Source: Apostichopus japonicus (Eukaryota > Echinodermata > Holothuroidea > Aspidochirotida > Stichopodidae). Taken from it: a stretch of 64,000 nucleotides of DNA. The notes beneath the pieces are model-generated. The model was not told the DNA's origin, did not search any database, and saw only the letters and a program-made list of their open reading frames with translations. The stretch lies in contig NC_092563.1 in NCBI RefSeq assembly GCF_037975245.1, positions 2,985,001 to 3,049,000 on the forward strand. Direction: 5' to 3'. The number at the start of each line of letters is the position of its first letter. Positions within the stretch are counted from its first letter, which is position 1. Shown piece after piece: positions 42,897 to 57,800 of this stretch. A program made the translations under genes and the position numbers.

Positions 42897-45800
42897 GTAC
42901 AGTACATCGTTGTAAAATACGTTGAAATCTAAAAACATTCCATTAATAATATTAATTCATTCGTTGCAGTCAAGTTGATTACTGCCGCCTATCCTTACAA
43001 ATACAACAAATTGCACGCCTTCTCTACGACCTAGCCTAGGCCAAGGTCCTCTATTGCTCTAACTTAGGCCTAGGCTATATCATGTACTGTAATTTGTATT
43101 AGTTGTAAGTTAACGTAGCCTAACTTATTTAGGCCTAACTGTACTTAGTATATCCCTGTAGTGCTAGAGCCCAAAGTATTACTAGACTAACCTACATTGC
43201 ATTAGCTAAGGCCTGATTTAAATTTGGTCTATATGCTATGCTAAATTTTCCTGGGCGAGCCCAACCAAATGTAGGTTTCTGTATTGGCAAGCCAGTTGCC
43301 TGAATCAACGGTGCAGAAGACTGCTTTGCATGGCCCTTATTCAATGTCTTTTTGACTACTCTTCTTCTTCTTGGTTCACAGGCCTCAATAATACTCTTAA
43401 AAAGAAGCTTCAGATTACTCAAAATAAAGTGGTTCGCTTCATACTTATGCAAGGCCCGAGATACCATGTTGGGCAGGAGGAAATTTCTGGTCTTGGATTG
43501 TTATCCGTAGAGAGTAGAGCTAAATTCATTAGGTTAAACCACACACACAAAATCCTTAACAACTGTAGTTCTCCTTACCTCACCACCAATTTCACCAAAA
43601 CCTCTGCCATTCATAACCAGGGGACTCGTTCAAGACATCACAATTTCTATGTTATTGATTCTAAGGGTGGTGTTAGCTCTACTTTCTACTTCACGGCAAC
43701 TCAGGATTGGAATGCTCTTCCAAACAATATCAAATCCATTATGTCTTCTCATCTTTTTAGAGCTGAGTTAAGGAAGCATCTCTTGTAATTTTGGGGGTGG
43801 GGGGAGAGGGAGGCACTTTTCTTTTATTTGTGCAATATCTTCATTTTTTGTGTCTTATTTATTGGTTCCCTTGTTTTTTCCATTCATTGTGCAATTTTTC
43901 GTCTATATGGCCCCATTGGAAATGGGCCGACGTTCAGTCAGCCTAATGGGTTGAGCTCCTCTTACTCTTTTTGTTCTTTTCTTTTCCAACCTTTTTGTCC
44001 ATTTTGTCTTTGTAATAGTTTTGTATTTTGAACAATCTGAGTGCGAATAAAATCAAATCAAATCAAACCACAGGTAAACTTATTACATGAAAGTCTAATG
44101 ACAATGTTTGACTAGCCTATGAAGTATGAGTATGACCAAGACCAGGTTTATACTTCACACTTTTCATTTGTTAGTAGTTTCCTACTTATTTTAAGCTACA
44201 TAAAGTGAAAGTAAAGTGGCAGTTTCAATTCCACAGAATCCAAGTCATGCAACAAAGTACTTATCACATGCTTTGGAGTGAAAGTTTTTCTGATGTGCCA
44301 ATTATTTGTTAGAACAGCAGTTCCCAGCACATCAATTTTAAGGATTGGTGATTCCGGTTTCAGCATTGTTGTAATGGCTGTAGAATGTTGAGGTGGTACT
44401 GGTACAGCACAATGGGTGTGGTACAAGTGAAATACAGGTTAGTTCAGCTCTGACTCCGGTTGTTTTGTGTTCTCTTTGACTGTCTCGAGTCTCTCTCTTC
44501 CACCAGGCCTCTACAAATCTACTTTATACACTAGATGTATAAAGTATATTATTATAATTTTGCAAAACAAATCACAGGCAATATTTCTTACTTTTACAAC
44601 CTGTATTAATTCTTGGTTTAGAGTGTCAGGCTAGCAAAGAGCTCGGTGAAATAAATCCAATCAAATCTCAAAGTTACACAAAGCTCCCCTGTAAGGACCT
44701 CTGTTATATCATAATTTATAGTAATTTATTCCTTGCATTTCTTTGTCACCCCTAACAGCTCATATCAGGGATCCGACTGGGCAGCTACATGCAGTGCGAA
44801 ATCTGAGAATAATTTTAACGGATGGCAACAGCCAGCCTCCTCCGGTAAATGCGGTTAAGAAGAAACTAAGCGATGCAGTATCCGGCAGCCAAGCCGCAAC
44901 AAAGGAAGGTGAAACTGATAATGTCATCTCATTGGGCTCTTATGACCTTCAGCTAAGTTGTAAGTAATGTTTTTAACTTTTCTTACGAGCACAGATCAGT
45001 ATATAAGCACAAAATTGGAAAACAAAATTGGTCAGATAAAAACACTTGCAGACCCTATTTAGGTCTTCATATTACTTATCCATTTCAAAAAGGCACTTTA
45101 ATTGTTAACCTTTGTATGATCAGTAGTGTATTTATAAATTCACTTTCTTTTCCCTGTTTTGTTTTGTTTTTTAAGAAATGAAACTCTAATGTCGTGGTGC
45201 TATTAAGTTGTTAAATTTTTGTTTACCTCGTTCAGTAGATAACTAAACCTATCAATGTTTCTCCTTTTATAAAACATGTAAAACGTCTGATAGTGGGTGC
45301 ATCATCAACATATTGTTTGCCAATGGGCTGTGTGCAATGGGTATGTTTTGTTCCACAACAAGTCATGTGTCATACATTGCAATGGTCGTTGTACCAAGGT
45401 GTTTGTCAGGTTACATTTATCTTGTCATATATGCTCTACATCCCTGGGTCACCTAGAAACATTTGGATGGTCCCCAAGAAATTTTGGAAGGTTACCAAAG
45501 AAACTTTGGAAGGTTACCAAAGACTTTAGGAAAACCAAACTTGGCAATGCGGTGGAATATAACGTTAAAGAAAATATGGGAAAATGTTGAACAAGAATTG
45601 CTTCAAAATTTCCAATGTATAATCCCATTGTGCAACTTAGTACATTAATTATTTAAAATTCTCTTTTCCGTATACACCTCGCCATAACACCCACTATTAG
45701 GGGTGGGGTGGAGGGGTAGGTAGTGGCCAAGATGATGATGGTTAAAAGTGGGGTCCCTGAACAAAAACATTTGATCACCAGGGCTCTGCAGTGGCTGTCC

Positions 45801-48800
45801 ATATTTATTTTCACCTGTATTCATAGTATACATAGGTCCTAAGATGCTTAGTACCTTTAGCCTTTAATACCTAGATGTAACTAATTGAAATACTGTGTAC
45901 TCTTATGCCATCCTGTAGCCGTAAGATTAGGTGTCTTTTTAAGCAACACATTATTATACACCAAGATTTTCACTTTCTTTACTTTTTTTTTCTTTCATTT
46001 TTGGCAGTGGTGACACCCTGGTATGAATCTTACAGAGAGACATATCTGACTGAAATGTCACCTTTGGATCATGAATTCCTTAGACATCACGTGGCTTGTA
46101 TCCTTTTACTCACTTCGAGACCTTTGGACTAGTCCTTTGTAAGATGATATCTATGGGAGGTCCTCGCTCAGTCAACTGTGAGAATGGGAAATGTTTGTGT
46201 CTGAACGTAAGGGGAGAGCAGCAAATTGTGAAAAGAAAGTAAAGGATCAGATTGTGGGCTTGTTCTTCATAGCATAGCATTTGTACCAGTACTCTGGCCG
46301 GAATGAAGGCATTGGTAGCATTTGAAGCAATGAGGCTTAGCAATCGGGAGGTTCTGGGTTCAATCCCTGTGGCCAGGTTATAATAGTGTGTTTCTACAGC
46401 ATATGCTGACCATATGAAATAGAAATATGTTTTTATGTCCTTTATGCTCTGTGTATCAGGCATACTAGTGGTTTCCTATTCTGCAGTGATCCTGTGAATC
46501 CTGCATGATCATCAACTTTCTATAGATATTGTTTGGTGAGCCATTAATACTACTGGTATTAATACTACAGGTATGTAAATGGTTTCTACAGCCCACGCTG
46601 ATCCTGTGTCATGTGATCATTACTTTGCTACATATATATATAGTCTTTTTAAATCCTTAACCAGTATCTGTATCAGGTATGTTAGTGGTTTCTACAGCCC
46701 ACGCTGATCCGATGGATCAGTTTGCCAAGCTCTCCCAGGAGCAACATCAGTTACAGCACAACGATAACAACCAGTTTCCTAAATGGCTCTGTCCGAACAT
46801 CTTCAAGTACTACGTACTGCTCCATGATAACACAGAGGGAGAGGAAGAAAAGTGAGTTTTTGCAATTTTTGAAAACCTTGAAGTTGGTCTTTAATAGAAT
46901 ATTATGGTTTCTCTGTAAAAAACTGTTATACTATTTACTGTTATCTTATTTTACTATTTACATACTTCTGAAATTGTTTTGGACTATTGCGTTTTAGTTT
47001 CTAGTATCGTGTAGTACAGTGTTTTTTATATTGTTGCTTTTGGCAGTTAATTTTTTGCCTTATTGGTTCTATATATTTAATATTTTGGTTTTTGTACTAT
47101 TTGTTTTTAGGTTTCTCATTTGTAAAGTGCTTTGAGCAGCTTTGCTGATTATGCGCTATATTAATATTACTTATTATTATTATACAGCTCTGCGCTTGTA
47201 TAGATCTACAAAATGCGACCATTTTGCATAGCATTTAAAATGCAATACGGGATTATTCTGTGACACATTTTCTGTGCTACTAAATGTGCAAAATCAGGGA
47301 GGACGATCTTTGTTTTGTCCTACAACCCCCTAAGCCCCCCCGCCCCTCATCAGCATTCAAAATTTCAAAACAAATATTTAAATTTTACCAGCCATACAGA
47401 AACCAAATGAATTTCATACTGAACAGTAAAACTTCAGCACGGAAGGCATCAAGTGTAACACATTTACCCCCAAAAATACACGCACAAACCTACAGTGCAG
47501 ATATAAATAATTTAATCGATATCTGTTTACTGCACCAACTCGTTTTCTTACTTTTCACGGAACGATACCGAGTCCATCGCGCTTTTAATCTGCTTTTTTC
47601 TCGATCGTTACAGAGCCGACGCGGTTTATCAGAGCATGAAGGCAACATTTGGCATGCATGCCTGCCATCTACTGAGAATCAATTCCAAATCGCAGGAGGC
47701 TGCGGACGCTTCCTCGGTCAGTAACGGGGATGCCAACCTTCCCAACCCGTGGGTCCAGTATATCAAGACAAACTTGGAAAAGGTAAGAAACTACTGATAT
47801 CATTCTTAGTATACCTGAGTTGACCGGTGTGTTTGAAACTCCATTAAAATGAAATTATGTCAGCCCGAAAGAACTTGTGATGTGTTACTTGCATTAGCCA
47901 TCACTGTCAGTTGGTCTATACAAGTGTGATAAAAAATATGCTACATGGCATCAATGCATTACAATTTAACACTCATAGGCAAGGCTATGTAAATGGGGTT
48001 TGTTTTTGAGAGAGCAAGATGGTAGGTGGCTATTGTTGCAGTACATGGAGGACAACATTTTTTTCAAAAGATTGATGATGTAAAATAAAATTCTTCTCAA
48101 ATTGAGCATAGTTTACTTAAATCAATTCCCTGTTTACCAACCAAACATACTCTAATGACAATTAGATGTATTTAGTAATCTGGTATCAGGCCTGCCCTAA
48201 CCCCAAAATCTCTCTTTGTTTTGTCTTTGAAAACAATTGCATGATAGAAAGCAGTGGAAATATCTGCATGAATTGATCACAATTGATCATAAGAATACTT
48301 TAGGTACAATAATGATTTTCTGATCTTTCCCAGTTTTGTATCTTTGTGAATCAGTGGTATGTTTGTCTGAAGAATGTTTGAAGTGTAATTACAGGCAAGG
48401 CAAGCTCTGCATACACTATCACATTCCTGTAATGGCTCATCCATACATAATGATGTTGCATGTTATGTTTCTAATATGATGTGCACTGAAGTCAGCAATA
48501 ATTTCTCCTTATGAGCTACTCTTCTTTGCCTTGGTAGAAGCGAATATGGCATACAAAGTCTGGGTATAACTGACATCATAGGATGAACTACGATGTGGAA
48601 TTTAGAAAAGGGTCTTTTGCAAGCAAAATACCGGTGTCGCTATAAAGTAGAGCAAAATGAACAATTTACTTAAATAACATGGACATCGTTTAAAGTTAAC
48701 GTAACTCAGAACAAATTTTCAAACACAATTTATTCAAAAACTTAGAAACATTTATCCCATTACTTCTGGGGAATTTCAAAGGTCAAGTTTGTCATAGTTT

Positions 48801-51800
48801 TTAAAAACAAAAATTTATAGCAAGGATTAGGTAGGGGGAGGGGGTAGGTAAACTTGTTATGGAGAGACTTTCCATCATCAGAGGGATGCGATCCCTGTAA
48901 TTAAATAATAACCTGAGTCCCCTTTGCATCATTGTTAACAGGAGATGACGATATCAACGTCAGAAATCGGCAGTACGACCAATCTGGCGAGTTTTCCCGA
49001 TCGGGTAAAGGAAGAGGCGGAGCTAAGCAACGGAGGACAAAGTGGAGAAGACTCTTCATCCTTGGATGGTAAGTCTGATGGTGCAGGAAATTGTTTCTTT
49101 GTAAATCTCCCTAAAAATTCATGAAACTAAAATATTATGGGTACTTATTCGGGGGGAATAACTATATCAGGTATCCCATAGCAAAATGCTAAGCAAAAAT
49201 GGAGCAAATGGCAATATTTTTGTACAAAAGAATCATAGTTTTATATTACGAGAGACAAATTCAAAGCCTTTGAAACTGCCTCACAAAATTAAAACACTAA
49301 ATTATTCCTTGACTTTTATTTGGGGAGGGAAATTGCTGATGCTGTTTTTCGATTTGGAAGTGAAGTGAAATGAATCTATATATTTAATTTCTAGAGAGTT
49401 GTAGCAGGCTATGAATATATATGAAGCAAACTCTCCTTTTAGACTGAAGGTCTGAATTACTGAGTTCTAAGCAGTCATTTCTTGTTATAAATGGGAAGTA
49501 AATCAGCAATGAGAGAATTCTTTGGTAGCTTAATAGTGTCTTATTAATATAGCTGAAACTAGCAACATACTATAGGTTAGTGTGGGCTGTCACACCTGTG
49601 TGATAGGCTAAAAGCTTAGGGGCTTTGGAGAGTAGAAATCTTAATTGCAGCATCCAGAACTTGCATGCAAAGTGAATGGAGATCACAATTTCATTTTCAT
49701 CGGAAATCTTTTACATAACTTGTCAATGATACTGAAGAGCACGCCGATGCGATTATTAATTATTCAGTTGACGTCTACTCTAAATTTATTCTGTTTTTAG
49801 TTTTTGTTGTAACACCAAGATTGAGAGCCAAATTACAATGGGAGGTGTAATCTCAGACCATCCTATGACTATAGGTTGCAAATCTTTGCCTATGCACATG
49901 GTTTTTATATTAGAATATCAGTCAAGAAACCCAGGCCATATTTTCCCCCGTCCCCAACACTTCTATCATTTTTTCTTTCACCGTTAAGATGTGCCAAACG
50001 ACCCGTCTCCCGAGGACGTGGTGATGGTAGAAGTCGAGAGCCCTAATAGCGAAGTCATATCTCACCCGTTGGCCCAGAACTTCAACTCGAGCGTTAACAG
50101 CAGAGAGAAGAGCCACAGCTCCATGGAGGAACTCGATCGAGACTCGGACGGCAGTCTCGGCCAACAGGACGACGAAGGAGAGCTCAAATCTAAGAGAATC
50201 CCGGGCTTGTGTTTTACCCTGAGCGACCACGACAGGATGAGGATATTCGTACACGAGTTTGTGGTGCGAGGTCTCCTCCCGTACATGGAGAAGATGATCA
50301 GGAATTTAAGCGAGCTGGTGAGTAGGATAGGTTGAACTTAGATTCACATTTAGACCCATTCTTTAACACTCTTTCCAGACAGATAAAAACTTTAATTCAC
50401 TTACAAAACAGGGCCTTTGTGACTTTGTGAGAAATTTTTGCAGTTACACTTCCCTCGCCATCCAACTTAACCCTGATATCGAACTTTTTGTCGAACATCA
50501 GATCGGAACAATTAAGGATTGGGATGAATAAAAAAAGAGCTTCAGAAAGTGTATATGTTAACTGTATATATTCAATCAAACCCTCCCCCCCCACCTCCAA
50601 ACAAAAAATTCTAGTGGGGCTTGCATCCAAAGTCCAGCAGTGTTCAGTGACGAAAATTTGAGTCAAGAAAATGCTCTTGATAAAGATAAGATAAGTTCAT
50701 TTTAATAGAGTCGACGTTAGGAGCTGTCTCATTGTCAGTGTGAATTATGTTCCAAAAGCTCAAGAGCTGAAACAGAATGATACAGCCTGGTTTCCATTAA
50801 GCTTCAACAAATTAAATTGATCTTGAGGGAGAAAGATTGTTTTGCTGTCTGATCATGCAAGATAGGAACACTTTCATGATAACCATTAACACGAGAACAC
50901 TTTCATAAGGACTGTGACTGTGCTGGTTTCGGAGAGAGTTGAAATGGTGTCACATAATCAGCTCCAAATTTTGTGGGGGTGTGCTCCATGGTTGGGTATG
51001 GGCACACTTTTCAGTGCGAGGAGAAGTAGGAGGGGGTCAGGGGGGGGTGTTTAACCCTTCTTTCTTTGCATTGGAATGACCTCTGGAGTACTAACAAAGC
51101 TTCTTTTGTAGAAATACAATGGATATAATGTTATAAATATTGTTACATTGAGCTCTACTAGCTGGTTTTTGTCATTAAACTCTGTAGGAAAGCTGATCAA
51201 AGTATTTGAAGACCAACAATATTTCTATACAATTGACGTTGCTTTGAAGTCTATAAAATCTCTTTTTCAATCGACAGCAACAGAATAGAAAAGGACTCCA
51301 TCGTTCTTTTGTCAGCGCCACGAAGAAGTGGTTTGGAGGAAGACAGGATAAGATTCCAGTTGCACCCGTAGCTCCAGACGTTCCCAAGTAAACACTTTTG
51401 TCATGTTCTGTGTGATATTCTTGATTTATAGAATACTGTAGCTATTAATGTCTCTTGTACTACAGCCGTAACATTTTTGTGATGCTGCTGTTTCAGCTCA
51501 TCGATGTATTTTTATTTAACCTGCTCATCCAAATTAATGTTTTGCAGTAATAAGCAAGTCGCCCCCATGTTAAGCTGGTCCTGCAAGTCATTACAGAAAG
51601 TTGATATGTGCTTCTACTGGCCATTGAAACAACTACTGTCAGTGCAGGGTCTACGTTAGCAGTACTCGTGGCTGTACTTTTGGCCGAAATTTACGGTTTG
51701 GAATAATCCTTCAAATTTAATGTATTAACGAGATAAACAGTTAGACCAATTAGTCCGAAGCAACATAATAACACTAATAGGAAACTGGGAGGCTTTTTTT

Positions 51801-54800
51801 TTTGTACCTCAAGTGACATGTCTAAAGTGCATCACAAGTTTGTTAAATGACAAATGATTTTGAAATTCAATCTTTTTGTAACCCTGTTCTTAATATGGAT
51901 CAAAAGAGAACATTTCTGTTTTTATTAGAATTTTAATGTACAATATGAACACTAAGGCCTGAACGGGCTAGCCTGCATCCTAAATGATTTTTTCTTCTCC
52001 CAAAGGAAAACTTTACAGACATTTGACAATTATGTTATACATTATATATTGATATAGGAATGGAAATAGATGCTTGACGCTGCAACCTAAATGAATCCCT
52101 CAGTCCTACTTCCATTTTCAGTAAATGATTCGTTTCATTCCTCCCAGGTATCTCAGAGAGGCTCCAGAGCTACAGATGAGGCGTCTAGCAGATTTGGCGT
52201 TTCTGGTGCAGATGTACGAGCTGGCGTATACATCGTACCACACGGCTAAGAGGGACTTCAGCAACGACCAAGCCTGGATGCATTTAGCCGGTGCATTGGT
52301 GAGCACTCTTTATCATGAGTCTTGCCTCAAAACTATTTCTCACATTTTGTCTGCAATTCATGTTTGTTTAACTGGTTTCACTGGTTTGGTAATTTGACCA
52401 TCGTATACCAGTCAAAGAGAGAGAGACAGAGGGTTTCCAATTTAAGTCAAGGCCAAGACAATGACTGTTTAAGGTCTTGTTTTCAATTGGGGTTAGTCTT
52501 TATGGATGGGAACTGGTATTCAAACGGCCCATGGCCTGTAGATACACAGTTGGGATGACCCAAATGAAGGTTAAAAGGTGGATTCAATTTTACATTAAAG
52601 CAGCCTTTTGCATTTTTTTGTCATTTTCCCACCCTTTTGACATGTCCATGGAGTTTTTTACATGTATTCATCACAAAACAGCAAACTAAGATAATAGCCA
52701 AGTTTTTTTCCCTGTAGAGAGCGTGAAGTGGCAAATAATTAAGGACTTCTGCAGATAATGAGTAAAGTGTCTTCCGACAAATTCCTCATTTAAAAATTAA
52801 TCGCATGCAGTTCCCCAAATCCACTAGTTTGAAATCAACCAATCAGTGAATAGCTAACATGTTTATTTATGAGCCGTTGCTTTAAATAGATCAATTGAAC
52901 ATCTGCCCTTTAGTAAGACTGCTGTTCATTTTTGCCAGTGCCCACTTCTTCAACTTTTAAGGTTATTAATAATAATAATAATAATAAGCAAATATTTATA
53001 TAGCGCTTTATGCAAAGGCCTCAAAGCGCTTAAAACAAGTACACAAATATGCAAGACAAATCACTGTAAATTTTGGAATAAATGTGTTTTTAAGAGACGC
53101 TTAAAACAGTCAACCGATGGTGCATTGCGAATTGAAGATGGTAGATTGTTCCAGAGATGAGGTGCAGCAGAGATGAAGGCTCTTTCTCCATAAAACTTTG
53201 TGTTTGGGGTATGGCTGGTGGCAAGAAGACACTCTGTAGACGAGCGAAGTTGGCGTTGAGGATGATACTGAGTAATTAAATTTGTAATGTAACCAGGAGC
53301 AAGGGAGTGTTGTGATTTGTACGTTAAGAGGAGGAGCTTATAAATTGACCGATGTTTTACTGGAAGCCAATGGAGTGATTGAAGCACTGGAGACATGTGA
53401 TCATGACGCGATGAACATGATATTAACCGGGCAGCAGAATTCTGAACAGTTTGAAGTTTTTTCAGTGTAGAGTCAGGAAGGCCAAATAAAAGGGAGTTAC
53501 AGTAGTCAAGCCTGGGCATTATCAAGGAACATACAAGTTTTGTAGTGATATCTTTGGTTAAAAACTTCCGTATCCGGCTGATCTTCCGTACGGCATTGTA
53601 TGATGATTTGCAAACAGCATTGACCTGTTGTTTCATGCTTAGATGGGGATCCAGTACAACTCCTAGACTTTTGACGTGCGTGGACGGAGTGATGGTAGTC
53701 TGATCAATTTCTATTAGTCTAGAACGTTAGCCTGTGTGTTACGGCGAATAAATTCGCCGACCCTAACAAAGGAAATCAGGGTGGGAAAGTCACTTGCACA
53801 GTTCAAATTTCCTGCGATCTACAGCCAGAGCCTATTAAAATATTGTTCCTAGAATTTAAATATTCATATTATGGGCGGGGTTTATAGCAATCCTAATGGA
53901 AAATATCTTCGAGAAGAACATCGTTCAAAGTTGTAAATTTGTCTACTTTCATTCCACCATTTGAAGTTAGATCTGAATAGATAAGCTAGTTATGGCATCA
54001 TGAGGTCTGTGAGGTTGAGAAAATTATAGAAAAGGACGCAAAAAGCTGCATAAATTAATAAATTCATGAATTAATTAAATTACAGGAAATGGCCGCCATT
54101 TCAGCATTCATGCATGGTAACCTACAGAAGGCCTACCCACAACACTACATGGAACATGCCTCTCATTACTATGCAGATGTTTGCAAGTAAGTATACACAC
54201 TAGTACTGCTGCTACTAATATGATGTCATAGTTGAAATTATCACATTGGTTGTGAAAACAATCTTCGAAATGTGTGTTTTTAGTCACAATTTAAATGAAA
54301 TAGATTAAAATTTAAAAATTTTTACTTATATACGTCGCAATAAAGAAAGACAACCATTTAATAATTTTAAAGTATATGATGGCTTGAGGATGTCATATTT
54401 AGACTTGCTCAAGTCCTTTAAAGACAACACTGAAACCCTGATATGATATCTTCCAAACAAAATTAGTTCTTAATTAGTGTAGTAAAGTCGTTCATCGGAA
54501 GACCGCTTTGCAGTATGGTAGATTGGTTTGAGAATCTTCCTCCTTTTAGTAACACCAGTGTTGTAATGTATCTACCATGAAATGCAAAAAGACAACACTA
54601 GTTAAAGCATTATGTAAAAGAAGACGTTTACGAGATCGAAGGGTTTCTTGTTAGCTAAAATACAAAGCAAATCAAAACTAACATAGTATATTCTTTCTCA
54701 GTCACTACACAAAACTTTAATTCTGTAACTCGGTTCTCATTGCTCCGATATAATTTATTTTATTAAATATTTGGAACATATGAAACATATTTGATTTTAA

Positions 54801-57800
54801 GAACACTAAAATATTACACAGTTGTACTGCAATAGAAATGCACAATTGTATCTATCTGCCTGTATTTAGCCCCATCGTTAAAATGATTAGCCATTCATGG
54901 TTAAAAAGTTTTACGACGTGGAGTTGAGAATTGCATCTTCTTTATATTCTTTACATATTGATAATTCTTACTTTCAAAATACATATCTTATTTCCCTCCT
55001 CCATCCTCACTCCTACTCCCTCACTCCTCAGGAAAATCAACTTTGCCTCTCGCAACGTGATGCTGTATGCGGAGATTCTCAAGGCTAAGAAGATGTATAA
55101 CGAAGCTGCGATGGATTTTATCAAGATGACTGGGGAGGTGAATATTTCATCTTTATCAATCTCATGGACTCTTTATCCAAGTTTTTTCTAAAACTAACTT
55201 TTTTGTCTCAAAGCTTGAATTTTTGCAATTTTTTTTTCTTTGGGAGGGGGAGGGCTGATAAAAGTCATTAAAATAACTCTACAGCAAGGTGGAGTTATCT
55301 CATAAATATATAAGAGCGTCGGCTACTGGTTTTCAAAATCTCGGCCTACCTGTTTATTTGTCCTGTAGTTTTGAAGAAGTTTGTGATATGTCCTGGTTCA
55401 CAAAATTTCTCTCTCTCTTGTCGCTGATCAATTCAACTTTTTATCAAAACCACAAAATGGAAATAATTTTTTTTTAGTCCTACATATTCTATTCTTTGTA
55501 AGAAGTTAGTTTACTGTAAGGAAGCTTGTGGACATGTTAAAGTGCATATAAGAAAATACACTGAAAACTATTTATTTTCATCAAGAAGGTATCATACTGA
55601 GAGCAGCCCTTTGATTGAGGAAAAAAAAGTGCTCTCTGATGGAAACACTTGTTGTGGAACAGTGCCATAGTTTATATCCCTGAAAAGCAAATGGCTCTGT
55701 AGAAGTGGAAATATTGGTTTTATGATGTTAGTACTGAAATAGAATCAGCTGCTCAAAGCCAGCACAATCTCACTATTAACTGTTTTTATTTATTTATTTA
55801 GCTATAATATGTGGCCTTACACAACCCTTCCATTTGTCTAAGCAAAAAAGTCCAGTTGATGTCAAAATTTGTCACACAATAATTCTTGTATGCAAATCTA
55901 GCTTTCGGCAAAGCAGACAGTGACCTTATAGAAATTCAATTTCATAAAATCCTCTATCATTGGTTATGCCTTCTTGGAACAGAAATTTACGTTTTAAAGT
56001 TGTATTTTACTACTAAGTAGAAATGAAAAGAAAGTTGCTTTTTTTTTTAAATTAAAAATGTAGTTCTCTTAAGTTTGTAGATCATCATATTCTTACTTCT
56101 TGTTATCAGGTTTCTCTGTAACGATGGAATGTTGAGAAAACGACCGAAGGTCGTCTTGCAAAATTCCAACTTTTCTAAATCCAATATTTGAATCAGACAA
56201 TGTGTTGCAGGAAAAGTTTAAGATAAAAGAAAGGGGGCATTGTTCAACGGAAATGTAACCTTTCCGCATTCCTCTTCTCCTCGACAGGACTCTGACCTAA
56301 GAAGCGCTCTGTTTCTCGAGCAAGCATCTCTATGTTTCATCGCGCTACCGAAGCCCAAAGTTCGAAAGTATGCCTTTCACATGATACTCGCCGGACACAG
56401 GTTCAGCAAAGCTTCCCAGGTGCGGCTTTTAATCCGACATTTACGAATAATTGATGAATGTTACGCTAGACCGAGTAAGAATCGAATGTCAAGACCGTCG
56501 AGGCTCTAGAAGAGTGTCAGCTTTTGTCTGTGTGGATAATTAATTTGAGACACCCAAGCGTATCAAGCAAAGTGTCATAGACTGCACTAGTTTTGAGCTT
56601 TCTTTTCTTCCTGTCAAGGTGTGAAAACGGCAACCCTGGTCTCGCGATGGCCTGTAGTTAAATTTTTATCATTGTGAAGAATATTCTGAAAACTTAAAAA
56701 GAAAAGTAAAAATAGATGAGAAAATGTCAATTTGAAAATTAATTGGGTCTTTTTTAATAGGTGCTACCGTTAGTTCTAAAGATGAGAAAGGATTCTATGT
56801 AGTAATTTAAAAAAATTTTTTTTTAAATTGATCACACCTTTTTGGTTTGTCTGTAATACACGGTAATGTGCAGTAGTGTTCATTCGTAGCCACACAAAGA
56901 TGGTACGTTGAAGTAGAGGAAGGTGTAAACTGAAGTAAACATGGAAACATAAAAAATGGCAGGAACAGAAATGTTCAACATAAAGTTATGAGGTCACGTT
57001 ATGGGCATCTTTTTGAATGGGGAGAAGAACAAAATGGATAAATTTCATCTGGTCATGTTATTAATTTGTTTAATATTTTTGGGTGTAAGTAGGTGTTTTT
57101 TTTCTCATTCTTACTTAATTCTTTCTTTCAGAGGAGGCATGCTTTACGGTGTTACTGCCAAGCATTGCAGGTCTACAAAGGTAAAGGCTGGCGTTTAGCA
57201 GAGGTAAGAATGAAAAATAATGAGAGTGTTTATATTTGAAGCGTCACTAGCTGACCCAATAATAACCAATTTGTTAAAAATAATCAACATATTCCTTTAA
57301 CATCTTGAAACAATCGATCACCCATGGCTGACATTTCAACATTCTTTCATTCTTCCATGTCCCATTTATTTAAATGTCTTGGATATGATCAGCTGACATT
57401 GTGGCCTGTGTGCTAGATATTATATTATTATATTATATAATATTATATTTATTTCCAGCTGATTACTCTTAAGATTCAAAGTATAATTTCCTCAAAAGCT
57501 TAAAAATGACATACAAATGTAATCTGCAACTGCAGAAGTAATTTTTGATGGTAATTCTGTGCCTCGGGTCATCGTTCAATACAATTTTCCAAATGTCAGT
57601 CCACTCAACATCTGAACCCCTTCTGACAATCAATGAGGTCAAGTCCGTTTGCTTCTTTGTCCTAATTTACTTTTAACCCATCAAACTCTTTAGCGGTCCC
57701 ATGTAGTGTTTCACGTTCATAACGCAGTTATATACGATCATTAAAACGTTTATTATAACTCACAGGATCACATCAACTTCACCATCGGCCGCCAGTGCCT

